Shown here in pieces: positions 26,428 through 34,654 of a stretch of DNA of 64,000 nucleotides (positions within the stretch are counted from its first letter, which is position 1; each line of letters begins with the position of its first letter). The notes beneath the pieces are model-generated. The model made no database searches and had not been told where the DNA came from. It saw nothing but the letters and a program-made list of their open reading frames with translations. Source of the DNA: JBMNGG01 sp050949705 (GTDB lineage: Bacteria; Bacillota; Thermosediminibacteria; Thermosediminibacterales; Tepidanaerobacteraceae); NCBI GenBank assembly GCA_050949705.1, contig JBMNGG010000008.1:248001-312000 (forward strand), in the 5' to 3' direction. A program made the position numbers and the translations under genes.

Positions 26428-27651
26428 GTGAAAAAAGTTAGTCTATCTGTGAAGATTTTCATTGGATTGGCAATTGGTGTATTATTAGGTCTAATGATTT
26501 CGCCGACAGCTGCTACAACCTATATTAAACCCTTAGGGACTTTGTTTTTAAATCTTATTAAAATGATTATTGTTCCATTAGTCTTATCTTCATTGGTAGT
26601 GGGCAGTGCTAGCACTGGTGATGTTGGAAAGCTAGGAAGAATTGGTATTAAAACATTAGCCTATTACTTAGTCACTACAGCTCTAGCTGTTATATTAGGT
26701 TTATTTCTTGCTAATATCTTAAATCCAGGTTTTGGCTTAAGCATTCCCGTAGACGCAACCGCCGAAGCGAAGGAAATTCCTTCAGTTGTAGATACCTTAC
26801 TAAATATAATCCCAACAAACCCCATCCAAGCTATGGCAGATGCTAATATGCTTCAAATCATTGTTTTTGCTCTGTTCTTAGGAGTAGCTATAACTTTGAT
26901 AGGTGAGAAAGGCAAACCCTTCCATGCGTTTTTTGTAAGCATGGCTGAAGTATGTTATAATATAGTAGGCATTATAATGGAATTTGCTCCTGTTGGGGTA
27001 TTCGGCTTGATTACTCCTGTGGTAGCTGAGCACGGTGCAACAGCACTACTTCCTTTATTAAAGGTTATAATTGCAGTCTATCTCGGTTGTATCATCCATG
27101 CTCTTGTAGTTTATTCAGGTACAGTTTATCTTTCTGCAAGGATGAGCCCTCTTACCTTCTTCAAAGGTGCCGCTCCTGCGATGATGCTTGCTTTTACCAC
27201 AAGCTCTAGTTCCGGAACACTGCCTGTTACGATGAAATGTGCAGAGGAAAATTTAGGGGTTCCCAAATCAATAGGTAGTTTTGTGCTTCCATTGGGTGCT
27301 ACGATAAATATGGATGGAACAGCTTTATACCAAGGGGTCTGTGCATTGTTTGTAGCTCAAGTCTATGGTATAGACCTTAGTTTTGCCCAACAGTTAACTA
27401 TAGTGCTAACTGCTACTCTGGCTTCAATAGGTACTGCTGGAGTCCCTGGTGCAGGACTTATAATGCTTACGATGGTTCTCCAAACAGTAGGACTTCCCTT
27501 AGAAGGTACGCTTCTTATTGGTGGAATTGACAGAATACTCGATATGGCTAGAACCTGTATTAACATAACCGGTGATTTATCAGCATCAATTTTAGTAGCA
27601 TCCACTGAAGGCGAATTAAATGAACCCGCAGAAAAATCTATCTCCACTTAA
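26428..27651 (+). CDS. Dicarboxylate/amino acid:cation symporter (DAACS)
   Basis: 407 aa, integral membrane, of the GltP/GltT/DctA family. The re-entrant Ser-rich loop is FTTSSSSGTLPVTMKCAE and the cation-binding NMDGTALYQG motif is present. The substrate site near the C-terminus includes IGGIDRILDMARTCINITGD, where the Arg in place and the DxxxTxxN pattern fit acidic amino acids. It should import glutamate, aspartate or C4-dicarboxylates with H+ or Na+. The start is GTG 26428 after GGGAGGTCG. The aspartate racemase next door suggests aspartate as substrate. Confidence 0.93.
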   Translation: MKKVSLSVKIFIGLAIGVLLGLMISPTAATTYIKPLGTLFLNLIKMIIVPLVLSSLVVGSASTGDVGKLGRIGIKTLAYYLVTTALAVILGLFLANILNPGFGLSIPVDATAEAKEIPSVVDTLLNIIPTNPIQAMADANMLQIIVFALFLGVAITLIGEKGKPFHAFFVSMAEVCYNIVGIIMEFAPVGVFGLITPVVAEHGATALLPLLKVIIAVYLGCIIHALVVYSGTVYLSARMSPLTFFKGAAPAMMLAFTTSSSSGTLPVTMKCAEENLGVPKSIGSFVLPLGATINMDGTALYQGVCALFVAQVYGIDLSFAQQLTIVLTATLASIGTAGVPGAGLIMLTMVLQTVGLPLEGTLLIGGIDRILDMARTCINITGDLSASILVASTEGELNEPAEKSIST

Positions 27652-27990
27652 CTTTTTAACGTCTACAATTTTTTCAAAGTTAAATTTAAATATATTGTGG
27701 CCGGACCACTAGTTCGGCCGCAACAGTTACCATGGCTTTATTAGTTGTTATTTAGGTTAGTTATTCTTTTTCGATAAACATTAACTGGATTTAGTAATTT
27801 GGAGTAGGAAATAATAATTCAAAATGTAATATTAATTCTTGGTATCCAATAACTGGGATTTAGGCATAGGACATGTTGTTGATATATGTTTTGATAAGAC
27901 TTTTGATCAAAGTGAGAGTTATGAAAATAAAAGCTTAAAGGGCTTTACTATAGATTACTAAAAAAATTTAGTTAATAGAGGTGGCAAAGA
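27652..27990. other. 339-nt spacer after the symporter
   Basis: It contains the hairpin at 27695-27723 and, at about 27837-27961, a 40-codon frame open on the plus strand but without a start codon. I do not recognise that frame. Nothing else is visible. Confidence 0.4.
27695..27723 (+). repeat. GC-rich hairpin after the symporter gene
   Basis: TTGTGGCCG (27695-27703) pairs with CGGCCGCAA (27715-27723), loop 11 nt. It lacks a following T run, so it is either a weak terminator or an mRNA 3'-end stabiliser. Confidence 0.5.
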
Positions 27991-28695
27991 ATGATATTAG
28001 GAATATTGGGAGGTATGGGGCCTGCTGCAACCTGCGATTTATTCACAAAAGTAATCGACTACACTGATGCTGCAAAAGATCAGGAGCACCTACACATAAT
28101 TATTGACAACAACACGCAAATACCTGATAGAACAGATTATATTTGTGGTTCTGGAGAAGACCCTAGAACAGAATTGATAAGGTCGGTCATAAAACTTGAA
28201 ACAATGGGAGTGGATTATATAGCTATTCCATGCAATACGGCCCATTATTTTTATGATGATTTAGCTAAATATACAAAAGTAAGAATAATTAACATGATAT
28301 GCGAAACAGCAGTTTTCTTAAAAAATACAAAACCAAATAATAAGAACTATTTACTTCTTGCAACTAAAGGCACATATATGTCGAGAATTTATACTAATAC
28401 ATTCAAGAAATTTGATTTAAACATAATTGAACCCAGTGAATCTGATAAGCAAATTATTATGAGTTGGATATATGGAGTAAAATCCTCAAAGTTCGATGTA
28501 ACTTCTATTGAATTTGAATCTTTTATTAATAAATATTGCGAAAACGGAGAAGTCCTGCCAATTTTAGGCTGTACTGAACTACCTGTATTAGCTCAGAGAA
28601 TAGGTCTGGAAAAAGAATATATTGATCCTGTCTCTATTCTTGCCAAACGTTGTGTTGAATTAGCAGAAAAGAATATAGGCTTAAGAATGATTTAA
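27991..28695 (+). CDS. Aspartate/glutamate racemase family protein
   Basis: 234 aa. The PLP-independent racemase fold is shown by ILGGMGPAAT near the N-terminus and by two catalytic Cys motifs: AIPCNTAHYF (around residue 83) and LGCTELPVL (around residue 192). Such enzymes interconvert L- and D-aspartate or related amino acids. The ATG at 27991 follows AGAGGTGGC. It lies between a dicarboxylate symporter and a broken aspartase remnant, which supports aspartate as substrate. Confidence 0.9.
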   Translation: MILGILGGMGPAATCDLFTKVIDYTDAAKDQEHLHIIIDNNTQIPDRTDYICGSGEDPRTELIRSVIKLETMGVDYIAIPCNTAHYFYDDLAKYTKVRIINMICETAVFLKNTKPNNKNYLLLATKGTYMSRIYTNTFKKFDLNIIEPSESDKQIIMSWIYGVKSSKFDVTSIEFESFINKYCENGEVLPILGCTELPVLAQRIGLEKEYIDPVSILAKRCVELAEKNIGLRMI

Positions 28696-28705
28696 ATTCA
28701 TAATT

Positions 28706-28850
28706 TGTTCCCACTCAACGCACATTAGAGAACTTCCCAATACCTGCTATAAACCAACAGAGAAATGATAAAAGCCATAGTAATGGTCAAAAAAGCAGCA
28801 GCTCTAGCAGAACAAAAGCAATGGGTAAAGTTACTTACTTGGATGTGTAA
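28706..28850 (+). pseudogene. aspA: Decayed N-terminal fragment of aspartate ammonia-lyase
   Basis: Reading through three frames gives a run that lines up with the aspartase/fumarase N-terminus: TQRTLENFPI, then TCYK, then NREMIKAIVMVKKAAALA, then TKAMGKVTYLD. Frame changes fall near 28742, 28754 and 28810. In intact aspartases this stretch reads like ENFPITGYKINREMIKA with VKKAAALAN. Only about 48 codons remain; the catalytic regions are missing. It directly follows the racemase gene and precedes a terminator, so an aspartase gene probably once formed an operon with the racemase. Confidence 0.65.
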
Positions 28851-28874
28851 AACTTTTAACAACTACTAGCATAC

Positions 28875-28915
28875 TATGTTTAGATCGCATTTTATTTTGG
28901 TCTAAACATATTTTT
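28875..28915 (+). terminator. Terminator after the racemase and aspA remnant
   Basis: Twelve bases at 28875-28886 pair with 28899-28910 (one G-T), loop 12 nt, followed by TTTTT. The rest of the gap to 29079 shows nothing recognisable. Confidence 0.85.
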
Positions 28916-29079
28916 ATTAAGAGACATTGTTCAGCGCTTGGAATATAATTATAGATCACTTTCTTATTTCGGATGAATATTTCTTTCTGGTGGATTTGTA
29001 ATTGCAAAACTTCTTTGTTAAAATTACTATTGTCATCAATGCCTCAAATTTGTGAAAAAATCTAACAGGAGGAATAATT

Positions 29080-30264
29080 ATGGATACACACTACGGCTTT
29101 GATACCCTCTCGATTCATGGGAGTATGAAAAATAAAAATCCAAAGGCTGCTTTAAATCCTCCTATATTTATGACATCTACATTTGTTTTTGATGATGTAA
29201 AAGATGCTGAAGATATTATGAACTTTGAGAAACAAGGGTTTATTTATACTAGAGGCAATAATCCTACACTACAGTTATTTGAGAAAAGAATGAGTGAACT
29301 AGAAGAAGGAGAAGATGCTGTTGCATTTGCATCAGGTATGGGGGCCATATCTTCTGTATTATTATCTCTTTTGTCACCGGGTGATAATGTACTAGTCCAT
29401 AAGACTCTATATGGTTCGAGCTTTACAGTAACACAAAAACTTCTTCCAAAATATCATATAACTTGTAAGAGTGTGGATTTTACCAAACATGAAACTGTAG
29501 AAAAGACCATTGATAACAATACAAAAGTCTTGTATTTTGAAACACCCTCAAATCCAAATCTACAAATAGTTGATATAAAACAAATAGTGAAACTGGCGAA
29601 GTCACATAGTGTTAAAGTCGTTATTGATAATACCTTTGCTACACCTTATTTTCAAAGACCTCTTACCCTTGGTGCTGATGTAGTGGTTCATAGTGCAACA
29701 AAATACATATGCGGTCATGGTGATGCCCTAGGAGGTGTTGCCGTATCAAAGGACGTGGATTTTATACGAAAGCTGAAATTTGACTATATGTGCGAATTAG
29801 GTGCTGTCATGAGTCCCTTTAATGCATGGCTGATGCTTAGAGGATTAAAGACATTAGGTCTAAGAATGAGGCAGCATGAAGCTAATGCTATGCGTGTTGC
29901 AAATTTTTTAGAGAATCATCCGAAAGTTAAATCGGTTATGTATCCTGGGCTTCAAAGTTTTAAAGACCACGAAATTGCGAAAAAGCAAATGAGCGGTTTT
30001 GGTGCAATGATAAGTTTTGAGCTAGACGGCGGTTTAGAAATGGCAAAAATGGTTGTGAATAATGTACAGCTTGCCAAACTTGCAGTAAGTTTAGGTGATT
30101 GTGAAACGTTAATTGAACTTCCTGCAGCCATGACTCATGCCGGATACCCGAAAGAAAAACTACAGGAATTTGGCCTTTCTGACAGTATGATAAGATTATC
30201 TGTGGGAATAGAAAATGTAAAAGATATTATTAACGATCTAGAGAAAGCACTAGCTGACTTTTAA
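29080..30264 (+). CDS. Methionine gamma-lyase / Cys-Met metabolism PLP enzyme
   Basis: 394 aa, whole-length resemblance to methionine gamma-lyase. PLP sites are YTRGNNPTL (Tyr and Arg reaching across the dimer), ASGMGAISS, the stacking Tyr in TLYGSSF, VIDNTFATPYFQ and the Schiff-base Lys in VHSATKYICGHGD. It would cleave methionine to methanethiol, 2-oxobutyrate and ammonia. The position equal to the reactive Cys of Pseudomonas MGL (LYGCTF) is Ser here, so activity may lean to cystathionine or homocysteine. The SD AGGAGGAAT is strong. Confidence 0.88.
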   Translation: MDTHYGFDTLSIHGSMKNKNPKAALNPPIFMTSTFVFDDVKDAEDIMNFEKQGFIYTRGNNPTLQLFEKRMSELEEGEDAVAFASGMGAISSVLLSLLSPGDNVLVHKTLYGSSFTVTQKLLPKYHITCKSVDFTKHETVEKTIDNNTKVLYFETPSNPNLQIVDIKQIVKLAKSHSVKVVIDNTFATPYFQRPLTLGADVVVHSATKYICGHGDALGGVAVSKDVDFIRKLKFDYMCELGAVMSPFNAWLMLRGLKTLGLRMRQHEANAMRVANFLENHPKVKSVMYPGLQSFKDHEIAKKQMSGFGAMISFELDGGLEMAKMVVNNVQLAKLAVSLGDCETLIELPAAMTHAGYPKEKLQEFGLSDSMIRLSVGIENVKDIINDLEKALADF

Positions 30265-30297
30265 GATTGATCGATGACAAAAAGGGGGGCTGATAAA

Positions 30298-30987
30298 TTG
30301 TTCCCGGAATGGAAAAACTGGCGGCATGTAGTAAAACTTGATCCAGACAAACCAGCGGATCAATATCTAATAGAGCAAGTTGTAGAAAGCGGTACAGATG
30401 CAATCATAGTGGGAGGTACACAAAATATTACCCGGGAAAAGGTGCTAAAGCTATATAAACTTTTAAAACCATATCCTCTTCCCAAAATCTTAGAAGTATC
30501 TACAATCGATTCAGTAACATTTGGCTTTGATGGTTATTTAATACCAGTAGTTTTAAATTCGGGACAACCTAAATGGCTTATAGGGGCACATAAAGAAGCA
30601 GTAAAGATGGCAGGGGAGCTTATGGATTGGAAAGAGGTTTTACCTGAAGGTTATATAATATTAAATCCGGACTGTGCTGCTGCAAAGCTCACAAAAGCCA
30701 TGTATCCTTTAAGTAGAGAAGATGTTTTGGCATATGCTCATTGTGGGGAGAATCTTTTTTCTCTACCTTTGATTTATATAGAATACAGTGGAAAGTTTGG
30801 CGATCCGGAACTAGTATCTTATATTAAAAATAGTTTAACTAATGCCAAAGTTTTTTATGGCGGAGGTATCGATGATGCCCAAAAGGCCGAAATTATGAGT
30901 AAGGCAGCAGATACCATTGTAGTTGGAAACATGATTTATACAGAGTCAATTAGAAACTTACGAGATACAGTGAAAGTAGCTAAATAA
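30298..30987 (+). CDS. pcrB: Heptaprenylglyceryl phosphate synthase (PcrB)
   Basis: 229 aa TIM barrel. It joins a polyprenyl diphosphate to sn-glycerol-1-phosphate, giving an archaea-like ether lipid in Firmicutes. Motifs are HVVKLDPDKP at the N-terminus, ESGTDAIIVGGTQNIT, YIILNPDCAAAKLT, IYIEYSGKFG and FYGGGIDDAQKAE with VVGN. I chose TTG 30298 because AAGGGGGG (30282-30289) precedes it and the N-terminus then matches the family; ATG 30274 has no SD. It follows the gamma-lyase by 33 nt. Confidence 0.88.
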   Translation: MFPEWKNWRHVVKLDPDKPADQYLIEQVVESGTDAIIVGGTQNITREKVLKLYKLLKPYPLPKILEVSTIDSVTFGFDGYLIPVVLNSGQPKWLIGAHKEAVKMAGELMDWKEVLPEGYIILNPDCAAAKLTKAMYPLSREDVLAYAHCGENLFSLPLIYIEYSGKFGDPELVSYIKNSLTNAKVFYGGGIDDAQKAEIMSKAADTIVVGNMIYTESIRNLRDTVKVAK

Positions 30988-31003
30988 TTATTCTGTCAGA
31001 AGG

Positions 31004-31185
31004 ATATGCTCCCCTTAAGGTGAATAGATAAAATAAGAAATCCTTTACCGAAGGGGAGTTTCGTTATGTCAAAAAAGTAGTAAACGATTTCTAATACAAT
31101 TGCCCGGACAATTGCTTCAGCAATACAGTAGATTTTAAGCGGAAATTTAAGTTATTGCAACTTGTTTATGATGAAGCTTTTGATT
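31004..31185 (+). mobile_element. Remnant of an IS3-like insertion sequence (left end and broken OrfA)
   Basis: TGCTCCCCTTAAGG (31007-31020) looks like an IS3-family left end and pairs with a downstream AAGGGGAG. An ATG at 31065 then begins MSKK, interrupted by stops. In another frame the text NCPDNCFSNTVDFKRKFKL resembles the N-terminal helix-turn-helix of IS3-type OrfA (NPNV, C, S, FKxKAV pattern). No OrfB and no right end are present. It is dead sequence if the reading is right. Confidence 0.4.
31009..31058 (+). repeat. Hairpin after pcrB
   Basis: CTCCCCTT (31009-31016) pairs with AAGGGGAG (31051-31058), with inner AAGG/CCTT. It may be part of the insertion-sequence end and may also serve as a weak terminator for pcrB. 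Confidence 0.4.
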
Positions 31186-31198
31186 AGAGGTGATAATT

Positions 31199-32293
31199 AT
31201 GAAATATATTTGTTCAAAATGCATGAAAAAAGTTGATATAAAGACTCATCAACCAAAATGTGAATGCGGCGGATTGTGGAAATTGGAGTTTACTCCACCG
31301 CTTTTTGATATCAATTTGATTGATAAGAGCACTTGGGGATTATTTAGATATAGGGCTTTTATGCCAATTAAAGATGATATATGGAAGGATATTACTTTAG
31401 GAGAAGGTATGACACCAATTATTTCCTTAGATAAAAATGTTATGCTAAAAATGGATTATTTTATGCCGACTCTTTCTTTCAAGGACAGAGGTGCAGCCAT
31501 GCTTATTTCACACTGTAAAACTATCCAGGTTGACTCGGTTGTTGAAGACAGCAGCGGAAATGCAGGAAATAGTATTGCTGCCTATTGTGGGAAAGCGGGA
31601 ATTGATTGTGAAATTTTTGTACCTGAGGGAACTTCTCAAAAGAAAATTGACATGATTAAAGCACATAATGCCAAAGTCAATATTATTCCCGGTTCCCGAG
31701 ACCATTGTGCCGATGTATGCCGAGAAAAGGTTGACAAAGAAGGAAAGTATTATGCAAGTCATGTTTATAATCCATTTTTTTATGAAGGAACCAAAACTTA
31801 TATTTATGAAGTATTTGAGCAATTAAATAGAATTCCCGCCAACATTTTTGTACCTTTAGGAAACGGCACACTATTTATAGGAATTGTAAAAGGATTAGAG
31901 GAACTATTAAGGAGCGGTGCAATAGAACATATGCCAAAACTCATTGCGGTTCAAAGTGAAAATTGTGATCCCATAGCACGAGCCTTTTCTAATGGCGAGA
32001 GAATTCCGGCAAAGGTTTCACCTACTCATACTCTTGCGGAGGGAATTGCAATAGGACTGCCGATGAGGGGCGAAGAAATACTCAACTATATCTATAAATA
32101 TGATGCTGATGTTATTACTGCACCTGAAGATCATATTTTAGAAGCAAGAAACTCACTTGCTTCTAAGGGCATATATTGTGAACATACTACAGCTGCTACT
32201 TATGCTGCCTATTTAAAATATTGTAAATTAAGCGGTGAAATCTCAGATTGTTTAATTCCTTTGTGTGGGGCCGGATTAAAGTCCGACCATTAA
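31199..32293 (+). CDS. Threonine synthase-like PLP-dependent enzyme
   Basis: 364 aa, fold type II PLP enzyme. An N-terminal zinc ribbon (CSKCMKK, CECGG) precedes the catalytic domain, as in many threonine synthase-like proteins. The PLP Lys is in LSFKDRGAAM, the phosphate-binding loop is EDSSGNAGNS, and VPLGNGTLFIGI is the second glycine loop. It may convert O-phosphohomoserine to threonine, though serine or diaminopropionate-type lyases share the fold. ATG 31199 fits AGAGGTGAT; the GTG at 31190 is inside the SD. Confidence 0.85.
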   Translation: MKYICSKCMKKVDIKTHQPKCECGGLWKLEFTPPLFDINLIDKSTWGLFRYRAFMPIKDDIWKDITLGEGMTPIISLDKNVMLKMDYFMPTLSFKDRGAAMLISHCKTIQVDSVVEDSSGNAGNSIAAYCGKAGIDCEIFVPEGTSQKKIDMIKAHNAKVNIIPGSRDHCADVCREKVDKEGKYYASHVYNPFFYEGTKTYIYEVFEQLNRIPANIFVPLGNGTLFIGIVKGLEELLRSGAIEHMPKLIAVQSENCDPIARAFSNGERIPAKVSPTHTLAEGIAIGLPMRGEEILNYIYKYDADVITAPEDHILEARNSLASKGIYCEHTTAATYAAYLKYCKLSGEISDCLIPLCGAGLKSDH

Positions 32294-32678
32294 ATTGGCC
32301 TTTTTCTAGTGGTGATAAAGCAAACTTAAGCTTTAGACAAATACGGAAACAGGCGAAGAGTATAGGCAGTATCAATAAGAAACTTATGAGATGAGGTAAA
32401 AGCTGCTAAAAAGATTTACAAAAGTCAGGAGAATTTTTCTTGACTTTTATTTTTATCAGTAATATTATATATAGTGTATTAATACTATTAGTACATAACA
32501 TACTGAACTATTATTAATGATTGAGGTTATAGAGATATAACCAGATTTATAAGGGTAGAAAATGTTTAATAATTTCACTGTACTTACATAGAATATTAGC
32601 AGTGTTATTATGGAGAATATAACCAATTGCTGAAGCGCATGTTATACTATAAGGGCTTGTTCAGACAAAGGGTAAAAA
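32294..32678. other. Gene-free region before the efflux operon
   Basis: About 385 nt holding one terminator (32420-32456). The AT-rich remainder lacks ORFs. The perfect palindrome at 32679-32715 follows directly. Confidence 0.5.
32420..32456 (+). terminator. Terminator downstream of the threonine synthase-like gene
   Basis: AAAAGTCAGGA (32420-32430) pairs with TCTTGACTTTT (32438-32448, one G-T), then a T-rich tail to 32456. Confidence 0.75.
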
Positions 32679-32715
32679 CATGGTATTACTATTCATATAA
32701 AATAGTAATACCATG
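32679..32715 (+). repeat. Perfect 15-bp inverted repeat before the efflux operon
   Basis: CATGGTATTACTATT (32679-32693) is perfectly repeated in reverse complement at 32701-32715 with a 7-nt gap. It ends 31 nt before the GTG start of the fusion protein. It could be an operator for a dimeric repressor or an mRNA hairpin in the leader. The ATG of a longer, unlikely start (32713) lies in its right arm. Confidence 0.6.
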
Positions 32716-32745
32716 AATTTTGTTGCTCTGAAGAGGAGGATTTTG

Positions 32746-33971
32746 GTGGGAAAGCGAAAAAAAATTATTATTTTCACAGCAATTTTGCTGGTGATTGTTG
32801 TTTTTTCTATTTTTAAGATAAAATTTCAACCTAGGTCAGTAATGTCTCTACCGACTGTCAGTGCGATTAAAGGGGATATTTCGTCAAAGATCTCAGTTCT
32901 TGGAACAGTGAAAACGGCACTAGAGCAGGAGGTTTATTCTACTATTCAAGGTGTAGTAGAATACGTGGCTGAGGAAGGCCAACAAGTCAGAAAGGGAGAT
33001 ATGATTTTAAAAATCGATGACGAGGAGTTAAGGCTGGAGCTTGAACAAGCTAAAAGTAAAGTGAAACAGCAGACGCTTGAACTTTCAAGGCTTCTAGACG
33101 GACCAAGACTTGAAGAATTGGAAAAAGCCAGGGTAAAATATCAGGATGCATTGTCTGCTTATGAAACTGCAATGGATGATTATGAGAGAAATAAAGAGCT
33201 TTATGATTTAGGAGCTATCTCAGAAAAAGACTTATTGAATATCCAAAGAGAATTGGATGTTAAAAAGAATCAACTATCAATTATGGAATTGGAACTTAAG
33301 CTGTTAGAAAATGCTGACGAAAAAGAGATCGAATTAAAGCGAGCAGTCTTGGAAGAAACCGAAAAAAGTCTGGCGAACATTGAAAAAAAGTTAAACAAAA
33401 CAGTCATTTATGCTAATTTGACGGTATAGTTTTAGAGCAAAATATAAAGCCTGGGATGATGGTGACGCCGGGAACTTTGTTATTACGGATAGGCAGTCTT
33501 TCTGATTTGCAAATAGATTTTGGTGTAAATGAATATGATGCAGCCTTGATAAAGGTTGGTCAGAAAGCGATTATTACCGGTGAAGGCTTTGGTGACAAGA
33601 CTTATAACGGTGAAGTTGTGAAAATTGCTCCTTCGGCTTCGGTGACACAAACCAGTAGAGGCAATGAAACCGTTGTAAAAGCCGCAATAAAAGTAATTGA
33701 ACACGATGAAAAAATAAAGCCAGGCTTTTCAGCTACCGTAGAGATAACTGTAGAAGAAAGAAAAGACGCTATTTTGCTACCACTGGAATGTGTGACAGAA
33801 GGAGAAAGTGGTAAACAGGTTATGGTAGTAAAAGATGGAAATATATCTAAAAGAGAAGTTAAAACCGGAATAGAAAATGAACTATATGTGCAGATAATAC
33901 AAGGGCTGGCCGAAGGTGAGGAAGTTCTTCAAAATCCAAGTCAAAATGGCGATTTAACAGGTGATGCTTGA
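32746..33971 (+). pseudogene. Efflux RND/MacA-type periplasmic adaptor, one frameshift
   Basis: A membrane-fusion (HlyD/MacA) protein split by a single-base deletion near 33415. Part one runs 32746-33429 from GTG 32746 (SD AGGAGG). It has an N-terminal membrane anchor (IIIFTAILLVIVVFSIF), a lipoyl half-motif (EGQQVRKGDMILKIDD) and a coiled-coil hairpin. One extra base at the break would give a typical FDGIVLEQNIKPGMMVTPGT and join it to the C-terminal barrel read from 33456 to 33971. Unless the sequence has an error, the gene is broken. Confidence 0.85.
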
Positions 33972-34654
33972 TGATACAAGTTGAGAATATAACAAAACTT
34001 TATGGAAACAGTGAAAATAAAGTAGTAGCACTTAAAGATGTAAATCTTCATATAAAAACAGGTGAATTTGTTGCTTTAATGGGTCCATCAGGTTCTGGCA
34101 AATCAACTCTTATGAATATACTAGGTTGCCTTGATAAGCCCACATCGGGAGAGTATTACTTGAATGGAAAACCTACATCCCAGCTTGATAACCGTGAACT
34201 GGCCTATATCAGAAATAAAAAGATAGGATTTGTCTTTCAAAATTTTAATTTACTTCCTCGAATGAGTTCACTTAGAAATGTAGAAATACCGATGATTTAT
34301 GCCGGGGTTCCACCAAGAGAAAGGCGAATAAAAGCTATGGAAGCGCTAGAATCTGTGGGGCTGGAAGATAGATGGCATCATAGACCAAATGAGCTTTCCG
34401 GTGGGCAAAGGCAAAGAGCCGCTATTGCTAGGGCGTTAGTCAATTCTCCCAGGATAATCCTCGCTGATGAACCTACGGGCAACCTTGACAGTAAATCTGG
34501 AGCTGAGATTATGGAGATATTTACTGACTTACATCGAAACGGAGTAACAATTGTTTTAGTAACTCACGAAGATGAAATTGCTCGATATGCACAAAGAATT
34601 GTGTTTTTTCGCGATGGTAGAAAGGTGGATGAGAAGTCCAGTAAACTTCTTTGA
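33971..34654 (+). CDS. MacB-type ABC transporter ATP-binding protein
   Basis: 227 aa, intact. Walker A is GPSGSGKST near residues 42-50, then the Q-loop FVFQNFNLLPRM, the signature LSGGQRQRAAIARAL, Walker B IILADEPTGNLDSKS and the switch His in LVTHEDEIA. It belongs to the LolD/MacB group that powers efflux of macrolides, peptides or lipoproteins. ATG 33971 overlaps the adaptor stop (TGATG). It overlaps the permease start by 27 nt. Both partner genes are frameshifted. Confidence 0.93.
   Translation: MIQVENITKLYGNSENKVVALKDVNLHIKTGEFVALMGPSGSGKSTLMNILGCLDKPTSGEYYLNGKPTSQLDNRELAYIRNKKIGFVFQNFNLLPRMSSLRNVEIPMIYAGVPPRERRIKAMEALESVGLEDRWHHRPNELSGGQRQRAAIARALVNSPRIILADEPTGNLDSKSGAEIMEIFTDLHRNGVTIVLVTHEDEIARYAQRIVFFRDGRKVDEKSSKLL

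Noticed and set aside
27837..27961. 40-codon open stretch in the spacer before the racemase gene
   Set aside because: No start codon or SD, and no recognisable family; could be remnant or chance.
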